Positions 40,101 through 54,660 of a stretch of DNA of 64,000 nucleotides are shown here, one piece after another. The DNA comes from Oxyruncus cristatus (taxonomy: Eukaryota; Chordata; Aves; Passeriformes; Cotingidae): NCBI GenBank assembly GCA_013399855.1, contig VXAY01003830.1, positions 62,001 through 126,000 on the forward strand, in the 5' to 3' direction. Positions within the stretch are counted from its first letter, which is position 1. Each line of letters starts with the position of its first letter. A program made the translations under genes and the position numbers. The notes beneath the pieces were generated by a model. That model was not told the DNA's origin. It did not search any database and saw nothing but the letters and a program-made list of their open reading frames with translations.

Positions 40101-43100
40101 ATTTGATTACACAACTGTACAATTCCTGTAACTTAGAGGTAGCGTTGAATGGATTCTAAAATGCTTATTTCCAAGAAAGGAACATTTAGAGAAATTCAGG
40201 TGACTAAATATAAGAAGAGCTGTCTAATGTAATTTTAGATGCTCCAAGAAACCCATCTGGCTTACAGCTGCTGCTCCAGCAGGGCACAAATCCTGCCATA
40301 AATCCTGTGTCAAAGCTGCCAACACATTTAGATGACTCCAGCAACTGCCACCATCTCCAAAAGCATTATGTTTAGGTACCTGCATTTCCCCATTTAAATT
40401 ACTTTTGAACACTGAAAACAGAGAGTCATCAGATAAACTCAGATCTAACTGCAGCCAGGATTTTCTAGCCACTGTGCACGATTACTCTCATTTCTCTGCT
40501 TTAGTCCTTCCTTCTTAGTTCAGTCTACTGTCTCTTGGGGTCTCCGGGCAATTTTGGCGAAATGGCTGACAAATCAGATGCAGCTGCAGTAGCGCAGTCT
40601 GAGGAGATGCTTGTCTGCATTCACAAATCGGCAGACATGGCATTTCCACTCAGCCCACTAATCCTCGTGTAGCTGGGGTTAAAGTTAGAAGCGTGCAAGT
40701 GCTGCCTCTTCTTACCCTGTTTGCTGGTTTATACTGATTTGGGGGCTGGTTTTTTTCCTGAAATTCATCCCTGAAGGAGGCATGACTTGCAGTTAAAGAG
40801 AAGGGGGAATGCTTCTGCAGTCTTAGGGAAGGAACGGGAACCGGCAGAGGAGATAACAGAACTAAGTTAAGGTTATGCAGGTACCTGCGATATTATTCCC
40901 ATCAGGCGAATCCGGTCTGTGATGCTTTGACAGGGTGCAAAGAAACATACACGAATAGTGCAAGAATATTGCAAGCTTAAAGAATGTATATTGTTAGAAG
41001 ATTAAAGGCCTCCTAATGAATGCCCTTAAACTTCTATGTGTTCTCCAGTCTTTATTTTACTGGTATTTTCTGATTGGAGAAAAAACCTTTGACATGCCTT
41101 CTTCAGCTTCTTTGTGGATAGAAACTACACTAAACAATTTTCTTACCTGATTTCAATGGAAATTTCAAGTTCTTAGACGTCTTTATGAATTTGGCATCCA
41201 AACCTTGTTTTTATTAGAAAATGTTTAATTTTGTTTTATAAAAGCAGTACATCTTCCTTGCTGTAGATCGGCTTATGTTCAGAAAAGAGGTTTTCTGTCA
41301 GTCCAGGTGATATTATTTTGCCAGTTAGAATACATGGTACTAGCAAAAGAACGGTTTTAGTGTGGGCTTGTATGTGCAGTGGAGTTTTCCACACTGTTCC
41401 TAAGTTAGGATAGGACTTTTTTTCACATTACTGACATCAGCTTGGAAGTGCAGTTTAGACTAAACAAGGTGCACTTTGGTCAGTTCAGTGAAGTATGAAT
41501 ACTATCAGTATCAACAGGCGTAAGAGAAATATATTCAGTGCTGGTAGGCATCAAAAAGCTGGTGAAACAGGCTGCGCTACTCCAGAGATGCTTACCTGGA
41601 GATATATTCAAGCTATGCTGATCATTGCTGCCATGTAAAAATCAGTTTTATTTAAGGTGTCTCTGTGTTGCTACTGCAATGGAGAGACACACCACATTTC
41701 CAACCACTTTGCAAAATATGGGTCAAATGTATCTTAGAATGAGAAAATGTTCTGATATTTCACTGATTTTAAAATGTATTCTTCACAAATATGTGTGTAT
41801 ACTGTGAGTAACAAGGATGCTTTCTTCCTCCCATGTCCAGTTGTCTTGTGCATTTAGACCATGGGATTCTCAGGTGTTTTTTTGTGCAGAGTGACCTTTA
41901 AGTTTAGCTGTTGCTCTTGCACCCCAAATATGCTATTGCACCATAAAACAAACTGCAGACAAGAATATCAGTGTAAATGATGGACAATTCTACAGTGTCG
42001 GAACTGCGATATCCCCTTCCCTGTCTCAAAAACACAATGCATACCCCAGCACACATAGGCACCAAAGCTGAAAAAGAAAACAGGGCTCAGTTTCAGACTA
42101 GTTGGATTAAAAAGTTTTATTTGTGGTCACCGTGGTAATTATACACTTCACATGACAAGTTATAGTCTGGAAAGTTATGCTGGGGGTGAAAAAAGCAACA
42201 CCCCATGGTCACAGAATATGGTGTCTAAAGAGAGAGGTTCAAAGCTTTAATTCCTTTTTATTCCTTTGTTCTGTGATACGTTTTCACACCGGCTGTAAAA
42301 GCTGTCTGTTAAGACTATCAAACCATGTCATGTCTCTTTCCTTTGCCTGTCATTTTACTGTTGCTGCTGGAGGAAGGACTTGGGAGCCCAAACATCCTTG
42401 TTCGTACTCCGATGGTGAGAGGTCAGCAGGAGAAGTAGCTCTGCTCCTCTGGCTGCCTCCAAAGGACCTCCTGGGACCTCTAGGAAGCCTCATTCTGCTA
42501 CATGAAGCTTAGGTTATTCTGAGAAATTATATAAAAGATAATTTTTTATATCTGTGCATCAGATAGTGTTATTTGTTTATCCATTATCTGGCATGATTTC
42601 CCCAGTCGCTCTGTGTGGGTCTTTCACACAACAGAAAAGGCAGATGAAAAGAGAGTTTAAAGAAAGGAAAATATAGAGCCTCATAATTTAACGGAGGGGT
42701 TCAAAAGGAGATGAGAAGTTAACAAGTTTAAAATCCTGTTTGTTTTATTCTCCCTACTGCTTTCATGACACAGATCTTTAAATAACTGTAGACTTCAGGA
42801 CATTTCTCTCCAAGATAAGAGCCCTGACTTGGTGACTACTTGTAAACAGGGCAGAAACCATTGCACCTAGTTCAAGTGGAATCATCTTTCTTCTCATGTG
42901 ATCTTGAATCTTATGTGTCCTAACCCAAATATTTACAGTATTTTGCCATATTTTTTCTTATTGTACCTATATCTCCTTTCTTTCAGGTCCCAAATTTCAC
43001 AGATTGCATTTATTTTTCATAAGAAAAACTTTAAACCCGTAGCCTTCAGGACATGCATGACTACATGGCAAAATACAGCCCAGTTAACAGTGAGTGACCT

Positions 43101-46100
43101 CTCTTCTGAGAAGAGAGCCAGCAAAAATAAAAGATGTATTTCAGTAGCCAGATCTGTCCACATACTGTCCTTTTTACTTCAGTCATCCCTCACTGAAGGA
43201 GGACTTGAATTTTGCTTTTTTATAACTGCTCTCCAAGTGTATTTCTCATATCATAATTCTGCTTTACCTACTCTATAAGCTCTTGGGAACAAGGATCACA
43301 TTAGATCATATGCTTGCACTGCATTCAGCTGAGGGCTAGCAGAGTATTGCTATGAAAAAAGGCATTACAAAGTTAGAGAGAAAGATCACTGAAACAGATA
43401 TGGAAGGGAAGAAGATCAGAAGAGCCTCTTGTTATAATAAGGACTTAGGGGAGCAAAGCTTACAGTATCTATGTTTGACCTTTACAAATAAGAACAACAA
43501 CAAAAAAAATCTGAGCTTATTTGCATGAAGAATCAATGCAGATCAAGAGTCTGTTAGAAACTGAGGATTTGACCTTGATGTGACATGCCGTGGAGAAATT
43601 TGCAACTCTTAGTCATTTGACTGTTATAACACACCATGCTGTGTTCACACAATCAGCCCAGATAAGAGCAAAGGCTCCCCCTTCTTATTTCTTCCCTTTA
43701 ATTCATTCCTTTCATCTTTTTTTTGCAAACCTCTCTAGCATTCCTGCATATTCCACACTAAATGCACTTCTAGCTTTAGAAGTGAAATGTGTAGGAGAGC
43801 TGCAAGAAACTGAGACTGGCCCGAAGATGCTGTTTCAATTACACTCACTTAGTCTTTCTAGGACTGAATGGAATATTCCTATGGCAATATACTCTTTAAT
43901 CTGCATTAATTTCTTCAGTTACATGGTAACAGCTGATGCATTGCATTAATCACTGACAAACAGACTTGGTTGGAGTAGGCAAATTGGATCTGTGGCAGAA
44001 GAAGAATAGAAATCTCAAATCCAGGGAGAATAAAAGCCTAATTCCTATCTATGCATTGACAGGATGAACCTGAGCTCAGATCAAAAGCATTTCTCTTAAT
44101 AAGCCACTTTTGCAACCACGCAGAGCTTGAGATGGAATAGAAGAAACCAGCTGAGAAAGGCTTCCAGAATGAAAAATTCCAGAATACTGAAGATACCTTA
44201 TATGAAAAATAAAGCTTTTCTGCCCAACAGGTCCTACATCACCTGCTCAAGTACAGAACTGTACTTCTTGAACTGCTGCTGTCTGACCATCTCAGGTCCT
44301 TTCCTTCTGATAGTTACCATATTAAAGAGGAGGAAGATTGAGAGCTAACTGATATGGACTGTATGAAAATGTAAACCAAACATCTCCATGGTAGTTGTCA
44401 TTGAGGATGTTTCTCTTCATTTGGTTATCGCAACTGGTTTTGAAAAAGTATCTAGCTAATTGATGTATTATTTTTCATATTATAAAGCATAGAATTTCCT
44501 TAAACCCTCGGATTGACCTAGCATCGTGAAGCATGCTTAAAATAACACATTTTGGGTTCTTTTTATTTGCCTTTTAGATGTGATCTCCTAGGTAAAATCG
44601 CTCCATGTTTTACATTTTAAAAAAGCTGGAAATGTTATAGAATCTTTATTCCAAGAATGTAAGTTTTAAGAAATGCATCAAAAATCATGAAACTTGAAAT
44701 TAAAACATGAGACTTGGCAGCAGTGGTGAGCAGTAATTCAGTCTTCCAAGCACTTCCTCACCCTTTCAAATAGAAATTGCTAATTGCAAGAAAAAAATTC
44801 ATGAACGCAAATTTGTAAAGCACGGATCAAGCCAGTAACATATAATTACTTCTTCTGTCCCTTTTTTTTTTTTACATTTAACCCAAATATAACATTAATT
44901 CCAATCATCTATCTCCAGTTTCTCAGCACTGATCTGAAAATGCATGTAGAGAACAAGCCCAGCTTAGCACTATGACGTCCTTGTCTTGACCAAATCCATG
45001 TAAGTTCAGCAGCAGCAGATCACCTAGATGTTTGCATACAAATTGATCCAAGCCTATTGCCTTCCTTTTCTGTAGTTCTCTCCCATGTATTATGCAAAAT
45101 TCAGCAGGCAGATATTATAATCAGCACATTAGTCACCGAGCAGACACCTCCAATTTCCGTGTAGCTTCTCAAAGTCATATTCTGCTGCAGCTCTGAACAT
45201 TCTCGAGTGTTTCAAGGAGTCGGCATCTCAATGTGTGAATACAAAAAAACAGGACAAAATGAACATATGATACTACAGTGAGTAACAACTTCTGATCCTC
45301 AAATGCATGGGGTTTTATTTTGACCCTTTGCCATCTGCATCAGAGCAGCAATTGCAGGAACCATGCAAAGGTTGAAAATATTGTTAACAGAAAAATGTCC
45401 TCTCATGGCCAGTGCAATTCAGCCTAATGGAATTCAGTCTTGCTTTAGTAAGTCTGAACTGTGCCAAGTAGTATCTCCTAGACTTGCTGGCAACTCAGAG
45501 ACTACCCACAGTTTTCACTGGAGAGTTTCCTTCTGACACAATTTAGGGGTGGCAGTAGCTGAAGCTCCAGTGCTTTTGTTACTGCTCAATGCAAGCACAG
45601 CATTCACCAGTGACTTCTACACCACATGCTGCTTCAAAAATTTTCTAGAGTAGCCAGAAGAACAGCAGGCTGGGGCAAGAGGGGGTATAGCACTGGAAAG
45701 TCAGGGGCTGAGCATTTTGGGAATCTGGGAATGTCTCTTCCTTCCTTCTGGATCAGCCATTAATCCTTCTCATTGGCATGGCAGAAAACTTCAACCCATC
45801 AACTGGTTCTAGTACCCACCCAGGGGATGTCAGCCATCAGACTTACAGAGTTTTTGGCTATTAGAAGTTTTTGGCTATCAGAGGTGAAATATCATCCAGA
45901 GGTTGCCCCTACTTCTTGCATGACTCCAACTGCTCTTTCCTTATAGACATACTCTCCAGATGTTACTACAATGTTATTTCCCATGGTTTGGAGATGCTGT
46001 TCCTCATCTCTAGCTACGACCCATTGTGCCAAGGAAAGAAGAAGAACAGAACACTCCCCTCCTTTCTGCTTAAAGACACATCCTGGGAAATGGTGCCATA

Positions 46101-49100
46101 TGCCAGAATTGGAAGGATTTGTCTGGAGGATCCTGGGAGTGTGACTAAGCCCCTCAGGGTGTCTAGAAACACCTCCGTTTTCTTTCAAATGTTGCAAAAG
46201 CTGCTGTACTTCGAGATCTGTGCTCGGGGCGTGTGGGTAGTCTGAGGTTGGGGTGGCTGCCCCTGCTTCCACAGTGGTGCTGTGCCTCTGGCGTGGGCTG
46301 ACAGGGACAGGTAGGAGAGCCAGCAGCCCCCCAGGTGATCAGCTGATACATGGGCAACCACAATAAGATCTTACTTTTCTAGCAGGAGAATATTATGTTC
46401 TGTTTAAGATTGTCATATGATGAACTATTTCAACACTCTGCTATGCAAAAGCAGGGATATTAAGAAACAGTAAAATAGCAACAAATGTCCCCTTCTTACT
46501 GATTTATAAAACAAAGATTTTTTTTCCCATGGTTATTCTCCAGTATAGAGTCCAATCCAAAACACCAAAACACTCCATTAAGTTTTAATGGGTACACTTT
46601 TAAGCCAAGCTGAAATATTTATCTTAAGGCTAGCCACACTGATCTGAAACTTTAAGCTTGAGAAATCTGTCTGGGCATCTCCTACATTCAGACTTTCTTT
46701 TTTATTTAGAATTTGGATACTTCCTGGTCTGTTCTGAGCAAAATACCAGAAAACCCACTTCTCTTCCCAAGAAGTGTAGAAATGAGAAAATTGCAGTGTG
46801 TGAAAGGTGAAATTCTGCTGGGTATGTTTCCATCAAAGGTTCAGATTTATTCCTTCATTTAGTTTTTTGCTATGATTTACAAATTTGTAGAGACTTGTCC
46901 TCAAGAAAATTTGTCCTCAAGAATGATCAGATCCCATGTTAAAATGATGCACTGACATCTTCTGTGTAAGCAAGTTAACTCCCAGCAACGTAAGGATGTG
47001 TGAGCTGTTTTCCAATATGGATTTCACTGAATTGTAATTACTCCAAAATGTTTTAGATTCTGATAAAAGATTTACACATTTTCTTTTTACTTCTGCTCCA
47101 TTTTGATAGCATAGATGGCAAAATGTTTTACTGCAGATAAATGTGACTGTGGGTTTGTGACTTTGCTAATGATCATGAGTCAATAGGTCTCATGATAGCT
47201 AAAGTAGCTTGCTAGATAAAGGGATATACAGATGCTTATCTCCGCAGAAAGATATAGTGGTAGAAAATCTTAGCAATGCTGCCTGTCCCTCAGTTGTGCA
47301 TCGCTTAAGCTCATAGCAGGTCAGTTTAAAGCTAAATCCAAGTCCAGTTGCCAATATTTGCAATTTGTTCTGCACTCTCTGCCAAAAAAAATCCTGTCTA
47401 AAATGTCTCATGCTACTGTGTCATCAGACTAAATATTGTCTGCTAGCTTAATCCTAGACAGAAGCGGAAAAGGAGTGCAAAATTGTATTTTTAAAGTATA
47501 TTTGATTGTCACCCTTTAGAGGCAAAGTGTTAACTCTGGAAATCTGCAAAATAGACTGCTAAAGAACTACAAATATGCTTTGTTTTATGGATTATCGTGA
47601 AGAGAATTATCTTTTAGCTGAGAGAGTTGGAAGGAAGCTGGGAGGAGGTGGTATAGGCCATTAAGTAAACCTAAGCTGCTTATACTACCTTTCATTTATT
47701 TAGGCATGGATGGGATTAGCTTTGGGATGATTAAAGGAGACTATAGAGAAGGAAGCAACGGGATATTGTGGGGTAGAGGAGGAGATGCTGCAGATCCAGT
47801 CATGCTGTAGGAAATCTGTGCAACGTGTTGCTGTGGCAAAAGGCTTGTGCGTTAATAAACCTGCAATATTGTGTGGAAACCTGGAGGTGGGTCTGAGGCT
47901 CTTGAATTTCTTGGGGCTTGGGAATTGGAGCTGAGAGGCTCCTCTGTGTGGCAAAGATACACCCAGGCTCACCTAGTGCATGAGCCAGCTCTGCCTTGGG
48001 TAGCGCTCATGGATTCCTTGGGCTTCCCTGAACAATATGAGGACTAGGGACAGGAAGGGAGCCTGGGAAGACAGTAGAAGGCTGGAGAGTTGGTGGCCTG
48101 TAGCTGTGCCACTTTACACTAACTCACAGGCAATGTACCCCTAAAAAAACTCATATGCAGGAATTACTCAAATCCCTTCTCTGTAATTGGTTCCCAAGGC
48201 TGCTGTCCTCCAGCAGTATGCAGATTTGCATACTGCCCGTTTTTCCCGCAATAACTATCTATCTATTTATTATGCACATCAGATACTCTGAAGCAGAGAG
48301 TACACAACTGCTGTTGTGGAGTTACAGCTATTGTAATAGACTCAGGAAAGGAGCCATCTCTGCATCCAAAGAAATAACCCATTGCAGTATGAGGGCAAGG
48401 TTTGATGGAAGCATCTAATTCAGCCTGTTAAGAAGAAGCAGCTTGATACCTTTTCAATCTGCAGAGCCTGAGCAGGAATAGTGCCACTTCTGCTGGACCA
48501 AACTTTGAATCTCCCAGGAAATTTGGCTGGAGTGCATTGCCAATCAAGCCACATAAAATTATTAAGGAGAGAAAAAAGCGAGAAACTTTATTTCTGAGCT
48601 GACCAGAAAGAAAACTGCCTGGCTATAAATGGATATTTTTAATGACATTTTACAAGTGTTTACTGGAAAGTCTTTATAGTTAGTTCATTCTTGAAAACAC
48701 TGTCATGTTGTTATTTAAACTGCTCTATCTCAGCACTGTTCAAAATGCTCTGACTGGAGAACTGGCAGGGATGTGCTATGGGTTTCTTTTTCCTAAGCTG
48801 TACATTTTTTTCCTTCTTAAAGAAATACAGTTGAAACATGTCAAATGATAATGTAACTGGCAGCTGAGCTGTTACATATTTTCTGGGAGCTCGTTTAGTG
48901 GCTGTCAAAGGGAAATCACCTGTGAGCCAGATAAAGTGCACAGAATGCAAGTGTTTCCGAAAGGAGGTCTTTGGAAGGCCCCAAAGACAACCTTTTCTCT
49001 TGCAATTTCTTTGGGTTCTGCTTCCTACAGACTGGCCTTTGTTAGGGAAACTAAAGGGAGGTAAGATTGGGTTTGACCTTTCTGCTTCTGTCCAGAAATC

Positions 49101-50119
49101 CAGAGGCATTTTCATCTTGGATGCCATATCTTGGTGTATTTCTGAGGAGCTTCAATACCATCTCCTCCTGACCGCCACTTTTGGATGTGGAACGGTGGGT
49201 TTTTGTGGCTGATCCTGGTAAATTTTCCAGTGGAAATGCAGATCAACTTAACAAGCCAAGCGTTCCCACTTCAATGTCTTTCTTTGCCTGCTCACCTTGG
49301 AAGTATTTTACCAGTATCAAGAACTTCATAGACTGAAGAAAGACACACTGCTACAGAGTAAGCTCCTCGGCAGAGAAACACAGTGGTACTGACCATGCTT
49401 ATCCATGTATGGGCACCCGTGTCCATCCTAGCACCACCATTCTCTGCTTGCTCCACAAAACATTTTTTTCTTGGGAAAACAGGAAACTGGTGATATTTAA
49501 GGGAGAGGGTGGGTTTCGCAGAGTGATTTGCTTCCCAAACACTAGATGGAGCTGGGTAATTGAGGTTCATTTCCAGCCTCTCCGCAGGCTGAGGTTGTGG
49601 AGGAGCTGAGGGAGGCGATCGGGTTGGCAGTCATTCACCCCGCCACCTTCTAGAAGCCGGTTCCAGGGCTCTGTAATAGGGTTTTCTTTTTTTTTAACAT
49701 GCAACAGTAGCCTTATAGAGCAAGGCCAGCCTCATCCTGACATTACATGAAATAGGTCAGTCTTTGGATAGACAGATTTATTGTGCAGTTTGCATTTAGG
49801 CTTAACAGTTAAAATAAATAGTTCTTTTCTTCCTTGGGAGCTGATGAGCCAGACTCACTTCCAAACAACTGAAGACTTCTGTACTTTTGACAAACAGAAT
49901 TCTCCAATTAAGAACAGTAAATAGGATTATACAGTCTGAAAAGGCTCTTTATGGCTAGAAAGTTTGTATGTGGGAAGTGGGGGTCTCTCTTTAGCATTCA
50001 TTGTAATTCTTTTAAAATACAAACTAATGATTTTGTCACATCCAGAGTTCAGGATTTTCAAAGGGAAAAGCTGCTTAAAGGCAGCCAGCCTTCTGAGATA
50101 AGAGATCTGCATCTGTATG

Positions 50120-50150
50120 ATTAATTCTGTATAATATATGCAGAATTAAT
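50120..50150. other. Short 10-bp inverted repeat
   Basis: attaattctg (50120-50129) and cagaattaat (50141-50150) are perfect reverse complements around an 11-base AT-rich loop. It is probably fortuitous in AT-rich sequence. Confidence 0.6.
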
Positions 50151-50257
50151 ATATATTTTTAATTAAAGTCTTTAAGATGCAGTCTTTGCTTTAAGTCATG
50201 TGAAGAAATAAGTCATATTTATTTTTCTTTCAGGAGAGATTTTTATTATGTGAGATT

Positions 50258-50285
50258 GATATATATACATATATATACATATATG
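50258..50285. repeat. AT-rich microsatellite, 10-bp unit
   Basis: Two and a half copies of atatatacat in tandem. Confidence 0.85.
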
Positions 50286-50700
50286 TCTTTAATTCAAAGT
50301 GGAATATATGACACAGGTCAGAAGAGGCCAAATAGTTTAGCACATCAGGAACTCAGTGTGACAGCTGTTTTGCCAGTTGCTTTAAAGATAGTGCAAACCC
50401 AGTGCAGAGGAGATAGAAAATAACCTGATAGTAAGAGAAGTTTGATCCAAAACTGCATCAGTGTGTACCTGGGTGATATTGTACAACGCAAAGTCTTCCA
50501 TTCTATATCACATGGCTGCAGATGTTCATATTATGTATACAATCATCTAATCTCTCTTGACTCTAGAACATCTGTGACATAGATTAATTATGCATTGTGT
50601 AAAGACAAAGCATGGTGATTTAATTAGTTTTCTGATTACTGATTTCCAGTTCCATTGGCTTCCTCTCTTGTCCTTGTAATATGAAACAGAATTTACTAGT

Positions 50701-50861
50701 TTATTTTCTTTTTTTTTTTTTTTTCCTTCTTCTACAATCCAACTTTCTCACCAGGGCACTTTTCCCTGTACTATTCTCTTTTTTTTTTTTCACTTCTCCC
50801 TGTACTCTTCTCATTTTTTTTCCCAGTTCTCTATGTCCCTTCCATTTCTGCTGTTTCTTTG
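50701..50861. repeat. Pyrimidine-rich tract with internal duplication
   Basis: The plus strand is nearly all C and T, with T runs of 10 or more. The word ccctgtactattctc (50764-50778) recurs as ccctgtactcttctc (50798-50812) at a 34-bp period, so part of the tract arose by tandem duplication. The frame reading through it (phenylalanine and leucine rich) is an artefact of composition. Confidence 0.8.
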
Positions 50862-53312
50862 AAATTAGGTGTCTAGAACTGTAAATATTAATCTAGGTGG
50901 AGGGAATACCATCTGTTTCCAGTTTGATATCCTTGGTTTTTTGCATTCCAGATGCAGAATGATGATATTAATTCCAATATGCAGAGAATATAGTTATGAT
51001 GCTACTGTAAGACAGACAAATGATGCCTTGGACTTGCTACAGTAAAATTTATACTGATGTAGATTATTACATTTATATCCTTTTTACTGGTATCAGATAT
51101 ATCCTTTTTTCTGCTTTTTGTTCTCTTAGAGGTTCCTTAAAAGCTCAAGTAGTATCTGTAATTTTGTCATTTAGCCAAAATTTTGCAAGATTTCTTTTGT
51201 CCCGGAGTTCTGTTTTTCTCCAGGGACAGGTACACCTCTTAGAGCCTGCTACAAGCTGATTTTGCAGCCTCCCACCATTCTAATATACAGCAAAATTTAA
51301 ACCGTTTTCTTCTGCTTGTGATGTGCTTTAGGTCTGCTGGGCATTGTGAGATGGTATAGTAATTCCTATCTATTCCTTAGAGCTTGGTGCTGAGCTGGCT
51401 CATCTGCTCTTCTGCTCCCAGTTTCTCCTCTCAAACTATTTTGGGGACCATCACTCTAGTCAAATGATGAGAAATAAAAAGTGAAAAATAGGGTTTAAAA
51501 TAAAAAAATTGAAACCAAATCAATGTTTAATTTTGGTGTTTATGTACTGCTCTTTGCCTTCTCTGCACTTCCACACAAGCAGACAAGGATCTGATGAAAG
51601 ATGCTCAGGTCTAGGCCCTTTTGTAGCTCATCTCACGTGTGGGAATACACAGATTTTCAGCACCAAAGAAAGAATTTGCTTATGCTTTAAAGTAGATTGT
51701 CTTTTGCATTTTTTCTGTAATTCCCCAACTTGCTTGTATTTGAAACACACCCTCTTTTTCAGATAAAGAGGAAGCCAACCAGTCAGGATAAGGAGAGCGG
51801 AGCTCAGTGTGGAGTAAGACACACTGCAGCTGCAGTTGTTGGAAATAGTCTTTTAACGTCCTGGCTTGATGCCCTTGCTTTCTTGGTGCCCAAGGCAGTT
51901 TCACACATTTCCTAGCAATCCATCTGTGAACGATAGAAATGGAGCAACAATGCTCAATGCACAAGCATCGGCAAAGACAGAGGAAGAGCCTTTGCTCTCA
52001 GTGGCGGAGCCCAATAATACACTGAGAAATTTGTTCAGTTTGGTTGACACTTGCTGCAGAGCAAAAGGATATTTACAAAAAAATCTTTACAACACATTAT
52101 AAAAGACACATCTGCAAGTGACTGTAATTGCTAAGATACCACTTCACTAACACAGATGTGTGGAACATTAAGGTGGTGGTAGTGACTGACTGGAGAGCAG
52201 GGGTTATTTTATATGTAACTGCTGGGATTATAAAATTTAAAAATTGCATTTTGACACCATGAAAAGCCACTGATACTCTCTTGGAAGTTGAATTTTCAAT
52301 AAAAATGTCCTCAGTGACTTTCAGTTTAGAGTATTTCAATTTTACCTAAAGTCTGTGTGGTAAAATATTATCACCCTTGGGAACATAGGATCTTGCCACT
52401 TTAAATAAATAAAACATGTGACCTGTTTGCTTAACATTCAGTACTTACTTTTATAGATGATATATATCCTTTTCATCTCTGATTAATTCCTCCAATGCCT
52501 TTCATTTTTGAGAAGCGCCTGTAAACCTGTGTGTTCAGTTCAGCTGGGGGATTTTCATGGAAGCAGGGGTTAGGCTAACCAGTGCAAGAATTATTTGAAA
52601 CTACATGTGTAGGCTATCTATATTTGAAGGCCAGCCTTTTGATTTTTTTTCCTATGTAAGTTTGGTCTTTTCAAGTTCTACCTCAAAAACTGCTCAAGAT
52701 ACACCAATCTTTTCAGTGGTATTGAGTATTCATCCAGTATATGGTGTGTTCTAGTAGATGCCTGCCGAGGCTAAGATCCTGTGTAACAGGGTCAGTGCTT
52801 ACACTGAGCATTTTTGCATGTGCAACATGAAAAAACATCAAGAATCCATTGGCTTCTGCTCACAAAGGGAAAGCTTTGCCAGGAAGGGAATTCTGCATTG
52901 ATCGCCAGAGCTGTTACTGTAAACAGTTTTATGGTAGATCATGCCTTATGGCGTAACCCAGCAAAGAGGTGCTACCAAATCATTTCTCCTGTTGCTTCCC
53001 CAGCCCTGTAAAACTGTGCAAGGCCCTGGCCTCCCACGTTCACTGCCTTCCTTTGAAGAGTCTGTGTCCCCAGGCTCTGCTAGGACCTGGTGTATTTTCT
53101 AGCCAGGGACACAGGAGGGAGGTTTGTGATACATCAAAGGGACCCTGCTGCAGAGCTGCAGGCACCACCAGCCCTCCTTGGCTCTCACTGCTACCTACAT
53201 CAAGTTAAGCAGAACTCATGGAAAGAGCACACACAGTCAGACAAAAGGCAGAGAAACAGCCCAGCAACCCAAAATTGTTTGCCATAAATCACATGGCTGG
53301 TTTATGGAACTG

Positions 53313-53378
53313 GAGAGAAGGAAAAAAGAAAAAGAAAATAAAAGAAAAATAAAGGAGAAAAAAAACCCCAAACCAAAC
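53313..53378. repeat. Purine-rich low-complexity tract
   Basis: GA-rich and A-rich words (gagaagg, aaaaagaaaa, aaaggagaaa) run into aaaaaccccaaacc. Simple-sequence DNA. Confidence 0.8.
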
Positions 53379-54429
53379 CTTTTTGGCTCAAATAAGCCTG
53401 CTGCAATGCACTTCTGAGTTGAAGTGAACTCAGAGTGCCTCCTGTACACCCTTTAAATCTAAGCAATGCTGACAAAGAGGCAATATCGAAGACTGACGTT
53501 GTTAGAACAAGCACTTAAAATTCACAAAGCTTCATTTTGTTTTAATTAACACAAAAGTTGATCTGTAAGGAGCATCTTCTGACCAGCTGGCAGCTTTGTG
53601 CTGAAAGAGTGCAGAAGTTCATCCAGTGTGGACAAAGGTTCTTATTGCAGTGTCCAATGTGAGAACGTGACCGAGACTTTGAAGCCGTGAGAGGTGTTAT
53701 TATTGTTGGTGCATAGAATGCATTTTAATATTCCTTCACATCAAAGGGCCTTGGTTAGATATTTGCTATTTGACCATGAAGAACCAGGAATGAGCAGAAC
53801 ATTCAAGATTATTAACTCCAGTGAACCCTGAAATGAGAAGATATTACCTAGTTTACATTCTCTTTCTGAGGTGGTAGTAGCATGACTTTCCCTTCTAACT
53901 CTCTCCCTTCCATTTCAAATTTCCTTTTTTTTTTCCTTTTTGCCCCTTCAGGTTTTTCTCATTTCAGCAATACCATTGTGTCAGTAATTAACACTGTACT
54001 TGACAAAAGTATTTTATTTCCTTATAAATGTGGTATTATTGATAGTAAATCTGTCTGCATTTGTATTTTTATACTCACTATGATAAGATGCTTTGGAGCA
54101 GAAGCAATAAAGTCATTAACACTAACATCTGGACTTCCTGAAATATCTGTTTGTCTCCCAGTTTAAAAACTCTTTGCCTTCTGGAGAGGGGGAAGAGGGG
54201 AGGAACTTTTTTCTCATTTGTGTTTTTAATGGACTAGAAAACCCAATGGGTTTATTATAATTACAGTGCATTTAGTGTTTCACAGAATTAATGCTAATGC
54301 CACAAGGGATAAAGCTGATTTAAATTAGAGCTGTATGACTGGGCTTTTTATGCATTTCAGACCAGGAGCGCATGCAGGTACAGAGCCCCATCAGAACCGC
54401 TAATATTAAAACACTTTACCTTCAAAGTT

Positions 54430-54660
54430 AATTTGACTGTGAGGGTGAATATTGGTCTATGGTGTATTGTACGGGTTCCCTGAGCCGGCCTATGTGTTCT
54501 GAGTACGTGTGTTGCTGGCTATCCTTGCCAACAGATTTGACAATGAAGTCAGAGAGGGATGCCAAACTAACAGCTAACACTGTCATTAACTTGCGCATTT
54601 GCTGTGATTTCTTCGTCGACAAACATGTTTGTTAGAACACATATCAGGCAGCGTCATCCT
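54430..54660. promoter_or_regulatory. Candidate conserved non-coding element
   Basis: This segment has balanced composition and retained CpGs (gtacgtg, ttgcgcat, cttcgtcgac) in a CpG-poor setting. It contains the perfect 14-bp palindrome acaaacatgtttgt (54619-54632), which reads as two opposed forkhead-like ACAAACA sites and also fits the p53 half-site pattern RRRCATGYYY. No frame through it looks coding and no repeat was recognised. A regulatory role is inference only. Confidence 0.2.

Noticed and set aside
50681..50884. Phenylalanine-rich hydrophobic frame that might suggest a membrane peptide
   Set aside because: It is produced by the T-rich pyrimidine tract, not by coding selection.
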